Shown here: in pieces, positions 19,579-29,411 of the stretch
Layout of the letters: each line of letters opens with the position of its first letter
How positions within the stretch are numbered: the stretch's first letter is position 1
From: Corinectria fuckeliana
Lineage: Eukaryota > Ascomycota > Sordariomycetes > Hypocreales > Nectriaceae
Reading direction: 5' to 3'
NCBI GenBank assembly: GCA_019137255.1
Contig: WPDH01000018.1
Coordinates: 496,001 to 560,000, forward strand
Length of the DNA: 64,000 nucleotides
Notes under the pieces: generated by a model
Told to the model about the DNA's origin: nothing
What the model saw: the letters and a program-made list of their open reading frames with translations, nothing else
The model's database searches: none
Position numbers and translations under genes: made by a program

Positions 19579-20217
19579 ACGGGTCCACGGACGGACAAGA
19601 CGTAGGCAGGGCCATACGACACCACCATTGTTTCTTCGTTTATTCTTTCAATCGTTAGGCTCCTTGTAGTTCGGGGCGTGCGCTTTAGCTCGGCTGGGAG
19701 CAAGGTTTTGAGGAGAAGGTTGTCATCTTTGTAATAACTGTAGTAAGATAGTTGGCCTAAGACGGCTCCATCCCAGGAAGGCATGCTTTGTAATGTGTGG
19801 TATAGATAAGTACAGGAATGAATCAGTGAGAACAAAAGAGAAGGCAGGAAAGTTCTCGCAGTTATTAAGTAACGTACAGACGTGGAAAAAGAGACTTGGT
19901 CCTGCAGAATAAAGCAAAGTGTACACTCCGAGGCTATGCTGGTCGCGACCAATGCTATGTATGTTTACCATGCTGGCGCCTCCTCCGCTCTCTCCCTTGA
20001 GAAAACATGGGTATCAAAACCGGACTCCCGATCGAGTAGGTATCCAATAACACGGAAATAACAGTGGCCAAGGGAAAAGTAGTGAGTTGGTGCGTGGAAT
20101 CGCATCCAATCCCGTTCATGTATGAAAAACAACACTCCCAGCAGTGCGCCACGCTGTATCGCATGCTCGTCGACTCGCTGTATCGTCTCCTCCGGCACTT
20201 GTGCGAACACGCGTGCT
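19579..20217. other. Intergenic: convergent 3' flanks
   Basis: Sits between the convergent ends of sac1 and the large minus-strand gene. Frames here are short and unsupported. An AATAAAG near 19909 on the plus strand may relate to 3' processing. Confidence 0.4.
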
Positions 20218-23200
20218 CTACAACCACAACAACCATCGGATGCCACCCCAGGCGCCTTGTCCCAGACCAAAGACGATTCGAAAGATGGTCACCACGAACC
20301 AGACGTACCACATGAAGCCGACGAGCGTCCACTCAACCATCGACCACATACCGCGGCGAAGCCATCTGAACCGCCTGCGCCGGTTCCGTCCCAGTTCCTC
20401 GATCAAGTCGATGACCCGCTTGATCTTGAGCAGCTGCCCCAGAGCTAGGTCTTTGCCGGTTTCGTCGGCTTGATCCGCTGCCTCTCCCGTCATACCCGAA
20501 AGCTCGTCCGCGATTCGCGAGCGGACGCACCAGATACGCTCCTCCAGTTTCGGGTGTGTTTGGCTGGTAAAACGATCCGCCGACACTTGCCACCGTTCCA
20601 CGCTAGTTTCGATAGCAATGCTAAGCGTTTGGCTTGCCAGAGGGTAGTGGTCACAGTATGGGATCTCTTGATCGGATGGCAACGAAGCTTTGGGCGTGAG
20701 TTTGGCGATCTCGGCCCATGGTACGCCTGCGATGTTGGATCGCGGAGCCTTGCCTAGAGCCAACAGGCTACCCTTCGCGAGCGGCTTCTTGGTCTCTTGG
20801 GCTCGACGAGAGATCTCCATGGCTTTAATGCCAGAGGCCAGGATGAGAGTTCGCAATCGAGCAATCTCTCGCTTTGAGAATTGAACATCTCGCGGATGGG
20901 CTTGATCGGCGATGGACCATTTTCGAGTCTTGAAGTTGTCGGGCTCATCGAACCTGACCATCGGTGCCGTCGACTTGGTGTGGTTGTCCCCAGCTCGGGC
21001 ACCGTCTAGAGTGCCTTCCTGGCACGGCTCTCGCGCCGATATCTCGACATCCACGGCTCGGACTTCTTCAGTTGCGCGACGGGGCACAGAAGGTGTTGCT
21101 GATATATCCAGCTTAGAGGGCTTGGTAAGGTGGAGACGGGATGACTGAACACTCTGTACGCCGCTTTCAGTTGCCAGTCTCGGGTCTGTCACGCCTGACT
21201 TCTCATACACCTCTGACATATGCTGGAATTGGGGCATCGTGTCCAGGAAGTGTTTTTGGTTCTGTTGAGACTCGTTTCTCCGTCTGGAGTTTGTCCGAGA
21301 AAGCGTGAGTGACAACCTCCCCCGTCCCCTTGCTTGGTCGTTCTCCGAGTCATCGGAGAATGCTTCAGGCTGATTGTCGACTGCACTGTCCTTCTTCCAC
21401 AGCATGTCTCCCAGCCGAGAAACACTACCACGGATGACTGTGTCGATCCGGGGCCCCTTGAATATTCCGCGCAGCCCGACTTGGTCGTCGCCCCTGGGTC
21501 TTACGCTAGCACTACGGTGATGCTTGTGACTCTCGTGCAGGAGCCGAGAAGTCGATGGTTGCCGTTCGGGCCAAGTCTTGCCCTCGTTAAGGGAGTTAGG
21601 CTCAGTGATGGAAGGTCGACGTTCTGAATCGTCCATTTCACATGATTGACGTTCAACGGCCTCCTCACGACCCTTGTCACGCAGGGCCCGCTTAACCTTT
21701 TTGAAGGGGTTTCTAGATGGAGATGAGGAGCGGCTGGACGGAGCCGATAGTTCCAGGCCCACTGGTAGCCCCGAGAGGTTGTGCTGAAGGGGGTTCAGTT
21801 CTGGTGACATTGGCTGAGGGGAGTTGAGAGGGGAGTCGACGTCATCTGAAGGATAGTTTGCACGTCTCGAGCCCACACCAACATTCTTCTCACGACGGTA
21901 ACCCGGCGAGAAGTCCGTTGGTATATTTTCGCGAATAGATCGGTGGTCAGAGTCACTTGGGTCTGTAAGGGACCACTTTCTGTTGTTATTAAGCCTCGAG
22001 AAGACACTGTGCTCGGGAGTCGTCGAGCTCTCGCCTTGCAAATACTCGGCCTCGGTCTCGGGGACATGAGAAAGCCGCTGCTTTTCCTCTTGGGCAATCA
22101 TCTCCAGCATCTGCTTCTCAAGGAGGTCGTTGGTGTGACTTGAGATGGTTCCGGTTCGTGCTTGTCGCGATCGTTTGGTTTTGGCATCGATCCTAACCAC
22201 TTCATTATCGCTGCCAGATTCGGAGAATGATTCTTTTCTCATCCGCAAGAAGTCGTGATGGCTGTGGGCTGGAGCATGGCGATGAAACCCACCACCAATG
22301 TCATGGAGCTTCTGTTTTGCCCGTTCTTTAGTGCTCCCTTGAGATTGGCCCGTGTCCGGTCTGATGAGCTTCAGATCCTTGAGATCCGGTACAGACTCTC
22401 CGTCTTCGAGAGTTCTCGTCCTCAACGGGGTCACACCAGTTCCAATCTCATCGGTCTGCCGTGATATCGGCCGACTCAGGGCTGCCCCTTCCGGGAATAT
22501 CTTCAACCAGTTACGATCTTCGATGAGCTGCTTGTGGTGGTCCCGTTCTACCCAGTACGTATCGGCTATCATATCGCATGGTTCAAAGAACCAGTCAACC
22601 CTTGGGCGCCGGACCCGAAGAGCGGCTCTCGGGGCGGCGTCGGGTGGTAATTGAGATTCGACTTCGTCGGCGGTAGGAAAACAGGGCAAAGCAGAGTCGC
22701 TTTCTTCAGAAAGGACGTTCAGGGTGATTGATTGCTGTGATGCCTTGTCAACCCACATCTTCACAGACTCGACGTCACCGAACCCTTGCGCTTCGCCATC
22801 TATAACCATTCGTTCTCTTGCGCGAACTTTCCGATTTCGAATGTATTGTAGTGGATTGTACTCTCGTCCGCCGGAGAGCAAGGGCTCGCTGGATGAAAAC
22901 TTGGACAGCTTCCCAGTGATGGGTGAGCTCGGTGGGCTCGAGCCCGAGGGTCGATCGGACCCCATTTTCAGGGGCGGGAGAATCTCCAGTAGACGTCTAT
23001 ATTGTGCCATGAGCTCGAGATGCTCTCGAGCCTTTTGAGCTCTTGCCAGAGTCGATGTAGACAAGTGGTATCGGTAGGGGGCATCGGTTCCTGCGTCGAA
23101 CGGTGGTCGAAGGGGGCTGCTAGACCTTACTCCGGAAAGTCTAGGTGTGAGAGCCTGGGGCGGCTTTGGCGATAAGTTTCGCGTCGTTTTCCGCTGTTGT

Positions 23201-23928
23201 TGGAGGTGGGTTTTGAGGTTGCTTCCTGCCGGCGCGTCCTGTACCGGGGCCAAACGAGGTGGGTTCGTACGGGAGATGTTGCGTCGAGACGCGATACGCC
23301 GCGACTCGCTAAGATTCAAGGCCATGTTGACGATCTGGGTAGAGTCAACGTCTAAAGCAGAAGAGGCCTGTTGGGAAGCGTGCGGTTTGCGACCGTGGCC
23401 ATCTCGCTTCTTGAGAAACAGCTCTTCCTGGGATGTATCGGGGGATACCATTCGAGCCCGATTTCTCCCGCCCGGGTTGGTGCCCTGACCGAAATCTCGG
23501 GGGAAGCTGCTCGAGAGGGGCTCGACCACATCTTTCCCCTTCTGCTGCGGCGTGTTTCGAGGCGCACGCCGTGGATGGCTATAGTCGTCGTCGCCATCGA
23601 CCACGGCGTCCTGGAGGAGAAAGGCACCGCTGGCTTGGGGCTTATGCATCCGCCTCGCTCGTCTAGCTCGGCCAGCATTCTGGCTGCTGCCCTGGCTACT
23701 GCCCTGGCCGGCGTCACGAGCCTTGGTATTGAAGCGCGGCAGGAGCTCATCGTCGGAGAAAGCCATGGGCGGTTCAGGGGACGTAGGAGCGCTGAGCAGG
23801 GCACCGATGGTGACGGGCTCGGCCCTTGATGCGTGATCGTAGCTGAACCTCGTAGGGACCTCGGGGGTCACCGGGCCGTCTCGTCTCCCATGTACAGCGA
23901 GGGACGACGGGGCACGCTTGTCCGTCAT
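20218..23928 (-). CDS. Large disordered protein with C-terminal hydrophobic anchor, function unknown
   Basis: A single open frame of 1236 residues from MTDKRAPSSLAVHGRR. Residues 1-1050 are mostly low-complexity and charged (many Ser, Arg, Pro, Asp), with basic patches such as RRARRMHKP and serine clusters such as SAPSSRSSSPSRNPFKK, likely phosphorylation targets. Islands that look conserved include PVTIGALLSAPTSPEPPMAFSDDELLPRF (written here in part: SDDELLPRF), RVDWFFEPCDMIADTYWVER, and LRGIFKGPRIDTVIRGSVSR leading to a DMLWKK motif. The C-terminus has a basic stretch (RNRRRRFRWLRRG) before a 30-residue aromatic hydrophobic segment (VEWTLVGFMWYVWFVVTIFR), consistent with a tail or hairpin membrane anchor facing the cytosol. 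I recall similar architecture in unnamed Pezizomycotina proteins but cannot name it. No intron is needed to keep the frame. Confidence 0.8.
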   Translation of the reverse strand: MTDKRAPSSLAVHGRRDGPVTPEVPTRFSYDHASRAEPVTIGALLSAPTSPEPPMAFSDDELLPRFNTKARDAGQGSSQGSSQNAGRARRARRMHKPQASGAFLLQDAVVDGDDDYSHPRRAPRNTPQQKGKDVVEPLSSSFPRDFGQGTNPGGRNRARMVSPDTSQEELFLKKRDGHGRKPHASQQASSALDVDSTQIVNMALNLSESRRIASRRNISRTNPPRLAPVQDAPAGSNLKTHLQQQRKTTRNLSPKPPQALTPRLSGVRSSSPLRPPFDAGTDAPYRYHLSTSTLARAQKAREHLELMAQYRRLLEILPPLKMGSDRPSGSSPPSSPITGKLSKFSSSEPLLSGGREYNPLQYIRNRKVRARERMVIDGEAQGFGDVESVKMWVDKASQQSITLNVLSEESDSALPCFPTADEVESQLPPDAAPRAALRVRRPRVDWFFEPCDMIADTYWVERDHHKQLIEDRNWLKIFPEGAALSRPISRQTDEIGTGVTPLRTRTLEDGESVPDLKDLKLIRPDTGQSQGSTKERAKQKLHDIGGGFHRHAPAHSHHDFLRMRKESFSESGSDNEVVRIDAKTKRSRQARTGTISSHTNDLLEKQMLEMIAQEEKQRLSHVPETEAEYLQGESSTTPEHSVFSRLNNNRKWSLTDPSDSDHRSIRENIPTDFSPGYRREKNVGVGSRRANYPSDDVDSPLNSPQPMSPELNPLQHNLSGLPVGLELSAPSSRSSSPSRNPFKKVKRALRDKGREEAVERQSCEMDDSERRPSITEPNSLNEGKTWPERQPSTSRLLHESHKHHRSASVRPRGDDQVGLRGIFKGPRIDTVIRGSVSRLGDMLWKKDSAVDNQPEAFSDDSENDQARGRGRLSLTLSRTNSRRRNESQQNQKHFLDTMPQFQHMSEVYEKSGVTDPRLATESGVQSVQSSRLHLTKPSKLDISATPSVPRRATEEVRAVDVEISAREPCQEGTLDGARAGDNHTKSTAPMVRFDEPDNFKTRKWSIADQAHPRDVQFSKREIARLRTLILASGIKAMEISRRAQETKKPLAKGSLLALGKAPRSNIAGVPWAEIAKLTPKASLPSDQEIPYCDHYPLASQTLSIAIETSVERWQVSADRFTSQTHPKLEERIWCVRSRIADELSGMTGEAADQADETGKDLALGQLLKIKRVIDLIEELGRNRRRRFRWLRRGMWSMVEWTLVGFMWYVWFVVTIFRIVFGLGQGAWGGIRWLLWL

Positions 23929-25107
23929 TGCGCGTAGCTGTCACATGCCAGTCTCGCGCTCACCGGTGGGAGGCAGGCTTGTAGTCAGTGGTGGCTGGGA
24001 GAGCGGTGCAGCATCTTCCGGTTTCGGCGTCGGGGTTGAGGTTGAGGACGGCGTTGTTTGGAGGAGGTCGGAGTTGGGAGGTAGAGGTAGTAGCTTGGAG
24101 GTCGAAGGTCGAAGGTAGGTAGCTTTCGGTTTTCGAGGCAAACGATGGCCAGATGATGTTGAGAGAAGAGAAGAGTGGTTTTAGCCCCAGAGTAGAGAGG
24201 ATGCCTCACAGACTACTCATGACAGATTGCACAGAGCATGCAGCGCGGGGATGAATGCTTGGAAATTGTCGTGGGTTCTAGAGTAATAGGACCTGTTGTT
24301 GCGTTACACCTCGGAGCCCGGCCCCTGCCTTGTCCTTTAGTTTCCAGGTTTGGCTGTCACGGGATGTCTACCGGGTGGCTACAGGTCACCACCAGCCCCC
24401 GTGTGCGGGGGGGCTGCAATAGGTCGGTTCGGGGGGTTGCTAGGGGCGCAGTGGGGTCCATGGGTGCTAATAAGGTGCTAGCCTATAAGCCTATATGCCT
24501 AAACTTGCGCTGCGAATCGGATTGGGGGGGCGAACAGTGACGCACTTCACGCAGTGACGCACCACCACAGCCAGCCAGATACGTGGTAAATAGATAGCCA
24601 GCAGGGGGACTTTGCTCCGTCCTCGGGACGGGATAACCCTTTTCGGACGCACGCTCTTCTGTCAGGCCGTGACTGATGCATTGTGCGTGCGGCACGGTAT
24701 TTGGACAGACCCAACTGCCGATCATCATCATTATCACATGAAAAATACAGCTCCGGCAGGTCGCTTTGTTTCAGCCCAGTTCAGCCCAGTATCAGCTCCT
24801 TCACGTGCCATGGTCATGTCTGCCAACGCATGCAGTTCATGCGCTCACCATATGCTCCAGCTCAATTTCCTCCCTCGGCAGGTCTTCCGTTCCTATTTCG
24901 GTTAATAGGGAGGTAGGTAGGTATCTTGATGCTTCGCTTCTACACTTGGATACGTCTGCATTCGTCCAAGTTCTCCCAGGAATGCTTCTGAGCCCAATTG
25001 TACATGATAGAGAGAGAGATTGAGGGGCTAACTAGGTATACATCGCCATCACCTCGCTGGCAGGCTCTTTTCTTTTCTTTTACTGGAATCCCTCTTCATC
25101 TTCGATT
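23929..25107. other. Intergenic: promoter of the large protein and mt-IleRS 3' flank
   Basis: A pyrimidine-rich leader next to 23928, then non-coding sequence with a short (AGGTAGGT) run near 24911. I see no gene, RNA or inverted repeat. Confidence 0.45.
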
Positions 25108-28100
25108 TTACGCGGCTCCAGATGGCGCGCCAACAACTTCTTCGCATCGCTGGCACAGCTCGTCTTCAGACGGGGCCACGTATCGCCAGCATCTCGAGCA
25201 CTTCTCATCCTTTGGGGGAAGCACGCAGACTTTCACCTTGGCGCCTTGGACCTCAACCTCTTGCTCGTAAACCCATGCTGGGTCTTGAGGCACGGCTTGG
25301 TTAATTTCCACAGACGAAACCACAAAGATGGCCTCGAGCTCGTCAGCCCACCGCTCCAGAACGCTAGCCACCTGTCCGTTCTCGACTACGAGGCTCACAG
25401 AGCACTGCAGAGAGCTTCCCAGCACCTTGTCGCCTCGCGCCTGCTCCAGGGTCGCCTTGACGGCGTTGTGCACGCCCGAGATCACAGCCGAGTCCTCCCG
25501 TAGCGCAGCCTGGGGGACCGTTAAACGGGCGGAGTCGACGAGTGGTGAATCGTAGAGCTGTCTGGCTGGGTTCACCAAGGACCTAATGATCGTGATTAGC
25601 TTGTGATGTCGACATTTGAGTAGCCACGACTCACGTGTCCTCGGCCATCCACGTCGGACGATGTGACCAAGCCTCCTCGACCATAAGGGGCGTAATGGGT
25701 GCAAGCATCCGCAGGAACCCGAGGAAGATGGGCTCCAAGATGCCACCGCCATCACCACAGTAGAGGCGGTCCTTTAGGGCCTCCAGGTAGAATGCCGACA
25801 AGTCAGTTGCAACCCAGCGGTTGATCACAGCGATTGCTCTGTGAAACTCGTAGTTATCGTAAAACTCCATAGCCCGAGACATGGTATCCGAGAGCTGAAT
25901 CAGCGCAATCTGGTCCAGCTTCGTCAGCGGACTTCGACGAGCCCCCTGGTTCAGTGATCCAAGAAGCATCTTCACAATGGTTCGATACTTGATCAATGAA
26001 GTGTGAACCGGTTGCAGGATTGTCTGTCCGATGAGCACGTCAGTCGTAAAATCAGCACTCGCTGCCCACAACCGTACGGCATCAGGGCCGAGGCCATCGA
26101 ACTTTTGACCTTGTCCCTTGCCCTTCACCTTGGCGGGCCCTAGAAGGCTCCCGTCCATGACCTGGTCAGGAACAATCATGTTTCCCACAGATTTCGACAT
26201 CTTCTTTCCTTGTTCGTCAAGTGTGAATCCGTGGGTGATCAACGTCTTGAACGGGGCAGTGGTCTTGCCAGAGTGCTTCTCATCTACCTTCTGACTTGCA
26301 ACATATGTCAATAGGCTCGACTGGAACCAACCCCGATGCTGGTCAGACCCCTCAAGGTACACATCAGCTGGGCCTTCGGTTTCGGTCCAGCTACTGCCGC
26401 TGTCAAACCAAACATCCATGGTATCTGAACCTCGGCGATATTTACCAGTCAACGACGGTGCGATCCATGCGGCATCATCGGGGCTGTCAGAGAACCACGC
26501 AGAAGAGGTGCGCTCCTGCATCACAGAGATAATGTGCTCGACCGTTTCCGCCGTCATCACAGAGTTCCCGCTTTCGTCATAGAGCGCAGGAATAGGGACA
26601 CCCCAAGACCGTTGGCGGGAGATGCACCACTCGCTCCGACCCTTGACAAAGCTCTCGAGCCTGACTCTGCCAGCCTCGGGGACGAATCGAACATCTCGGA
26701 GCGCCGCTAGAGCGTCGTCCTTGATGCTCCCGACATCGGCGAACCACTGGGCCGTAGCGCGGATCACGACGGGTCTCTTCGTACGCCAGTCATAGGGGTA
26801 CTTGTGACGCAGCTTGTGTGTTCCGAGCACATCCTCTGCCATGAGATCCAGGACCGACTGACTTCCACCATCCAAGATGGAGGGTGCCGACGTCAGCTTC
26901 TCGGGATCGTCGGGATATGCCTCCTCGGTGAAGAAGCCACCATCATCGATTGGTGCAAAGGCCTCGATGCCATGGTTGGCGCAAACCTCGTAGTCGTCCT
27001 GGCCATGTCCAGGGGCAATATGAACAAGACCAGTACCAGAATCGGATGTGACGAAGCCGGCATCTATAATAGGCTGCGGCAGTGCAGACTGGCCTCGCAA
27101 CTTATTGCGATATTGGAGTCCCTTCAAATCAGAGCCCCGTATCGAGTCGACCACTACTTCGAACGAGGGAAGCATCTGCCTCAAAGCTTCGATTCGTTCT
27201 GTCGCTACAAGGAGACCGTCGGCCCCTACGCGGATGACAGAGTAGATGAGATCGTTGTGTACAGCGATCGCCTTGTTGGCAGGGAGGGTCCAGGGGGTGG
27301 TTGTCCATATAGCAGCATAGAGCGGGCCTTGGAACTTGGAAAGCTCGGGGATTGAGGACCAGTCGGATACGATTGGAAACCTGACGTAGGCGGTAGTCGA
27401 AACGTGATCGTCCCGGTACTCCAACTCAGCTTCGGCAAGGGCGGTTCGCGACGACGCTGACCAGTATACGGGCTTGTGCTTGCGGTACACTAGGCCTCGG
27501 CGAACGAGCTTCTGGAAGACACGCAGTTGTCGAATCTCAAACTCTCGATCCATCGTAGTCCACCTCTTCTCCCAATCGGCCATGACGGCGATCGACTGGA
27601 AACCCTTCATCTGGTCCTTGACCGTCTTCGAAGCCAGCCGCCGCGCCGTGTCTCGGATCTGGACGGGTGTCAGACCCTTAGTATTGCTAGATCCAAGAGC
27701 CTTCATCTCGATTGGAAGGCCATGGCAATCCCAGCCTGGTCTGTATATCGCTCTCCGGCCTTGCTGTATCTTGACTCGGACGATCATATCCTTGAGGATC
27801 TTGTTCAGGGCGTGCCCGACGTGGAGATTGCCATTGGCGTACGGGGGGCCATCGTGAAGCACAAAGGCCGACTCCCGCGGTCGGGTCTTCGACTGCCACT
27901 CGTAAAGATCATCGGTACATTGACGGAGCCATTGCTGCTGGAGCTTGGGGTTCGGTCGAGCACTTTGACGAGGATGATTTAGCCCCAAGCATCGGCCGAT
28001 GGTTTGGAGGAGGACCTACGGAAAGCTTGACCGAGGCAACCTCAGGGTCGACTTCCATGATTTGGACATGACTAGGCGAAGAACATGTCGCGCAGCTCTT

Positions 28101-28261
28101 ATCAAGCAAGTCCGGAGTCGTCGAGCCTCGTCGTCGAATAGTACGATAGCTGCCTGAGTATCCAATCGACATCTCCGGCGGCTGAGGAAGAATTTTAGCG
28201 CTACGCGATGCGCCCCAGGTCCCGCGTCTGGCCCAGTGCACTGGGCTGCTGCTTGGACCAC
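25108..28261 (-). CDS. ism1: Mitochondrial isoleucyl-tRNA synthetase
   Basis: A class I synthetase charging mitochondrial tRNA-Ile. Exons 28020-28261, 25635-27962 and 25108-25582 give 1014 residues; introns of 57 and 52 bp. The junction reading RLPRSSFPARPNPKLQQQW matches the family only after splicing. The HIGH motif is HVGH (about 128-131), the KMSKS loop is KKMSKS (about 668), and the editing domain contains DSGTGLVHIAPGHGQDD and TTPWTLPANKA. The C-terminus has the zinc module CSRCWRYV...CQRC that is typical of bacterial/organellar IleRS. The start is uncertain: the frame opens at 28261, but a later ATG (MSKSWKSTLRLP, residue 65), preceded by a basic amphipathic stretch, could also be used. 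The organellar type plus the basic N-terminal region supports mitochondrial location. Confidence 0.93.
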
Positions 28262-28458
28262 CTAAAGTCCGTGGCTGCAAGGCTACCAATTCACTGAAGC
28301 TCTAGCGCCGTCGCGGGGCAGTAGTTAGGTCAATTAGTGGGAGGTCCAGTTGCATTATTCGCTGTGCAGCAATCCAATTGCACCGACGCCAGCCTGCTCA
28401 CACATTCAACGGGCATTCACGCCATCGCGTCTCCTGAAAAGAAAAGGCGGGCGACGAC
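28262..28458. promoter_or_regulatory. Short divergent promoter between ism1 and the next gene
   Basis: Only 197 bp separate the two outward start codons, so both promoters must share this space. GGTCAATTAGTGGGAGG near 28328 is the only moderately AT-containing element seen. Confidence 0.45.
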
Positions 28459-29411
28459 ATGGCACCTGTACGCCGCTATCTGAGGATATCCAAATTTTCG
28501 GTCCTCGAGTGTCGAATCTACCTTGATAATCCGTCCTTGGCCCAGTCATGGCTCCTCAACCCTCGCCACCCGATCCTCCCCAAGGTCATCGAGAGCATCC
28601 GACCATTGGTTCTCCCCAAGCTGCGCGAAGAAAAGGAGAGAGAAAGGAGCAAGAAGAAGAGCACTAAGAAGAAGGTGGTCAAGGATGTAGTGGTTACGGG
28701 TACTTCCCATCATGCTCTGCCGACTCTGCCAATTCGAAATTGACTTCGCGTCCAGATGACTTCGAAGTGTCCATCTTCTTAATGGAGACGTCCACACGGC
28801 ATTCTCTGCTTACGAAGACCAAGCACTTTCGAGAAAAGCTGCCGCCTCGGATGGAGTCCAACTCGACAAAACTCATCGGTGAGACCGACCACACCGCCGT
28901 GGATGTCGATGCAGAGGACCATGTCGCCGTCCTTCGAGAGGACGATGACGAAGACGGCATAGGACTAGCCAGCATCCCGCCCGCCGACATAGTCAGACGG
29001 AGCAAGCGTCAGAGACGGAGGCCGGACCGGGACGGCAACGACGACGACGACGACCTGGATGCATCCGACGGCGATGAAACAGCTTTGACTATCGAGATCG
29101 ACTCTGATACGGAGGCACCCCCTCACAAACGGCACCGAGGCCCGGCTGCCTTATCCGACGGGGCCCCAGACGAGGATGACGACAAGAAGAAGCTAGCCAT
29201 GGACGTATCATATGAGGGATTCGCAATCTATGGCCGGGTGCTTTGTTTAGTCGTCAAAAAGAGGGACAGTGGGAAGACACCGCATTCTAGCAATCGCGCC
29301 GGCGGTGCTGCAGCTAGTGCCGGTGTGAGTGGAAGCCGGCCAGAAGGCCAAGCAATGATGGAGAACTGGATCTCGTCTACGCAGATGCCTGTCGGGGAGG
29401 AGGTTTCATGA
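28459..29411 (+). CDS. Unknown 298-residue protein, acidic/basic tracts, probably nuclear
   Basis: Exons 28459-28699 and 28756-29411, intron 56 bp (GTACTT, GTCCAG); splicing joins VVKDVVVT to DDFEVSIFLMETSTRHSLLT in frame. The N-terminal 120 residues look folded (YLRISKFSVLECRIYLDNP; SWLLNPRHPILPKVIESIR) with a lysine-rich insert (KERERSKKKSTKKKVV). The middle is acidic with nuclear-signal-like RRSKRQRRRPD, a DDDDDLDASDGDE tract and TIEIDSDTE, which resembles a SUMO-interaction core followed by acidic residues. The C-terminal part KKLAMDVSYEGFAIYGRVLCLVV looks like a second short conserved block. I have the impression this family occurs in many filamentous ascomycetes but I cannot name it or give a function. 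It shares a 197-bp promoter with ism1. Confidence 0.78.
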
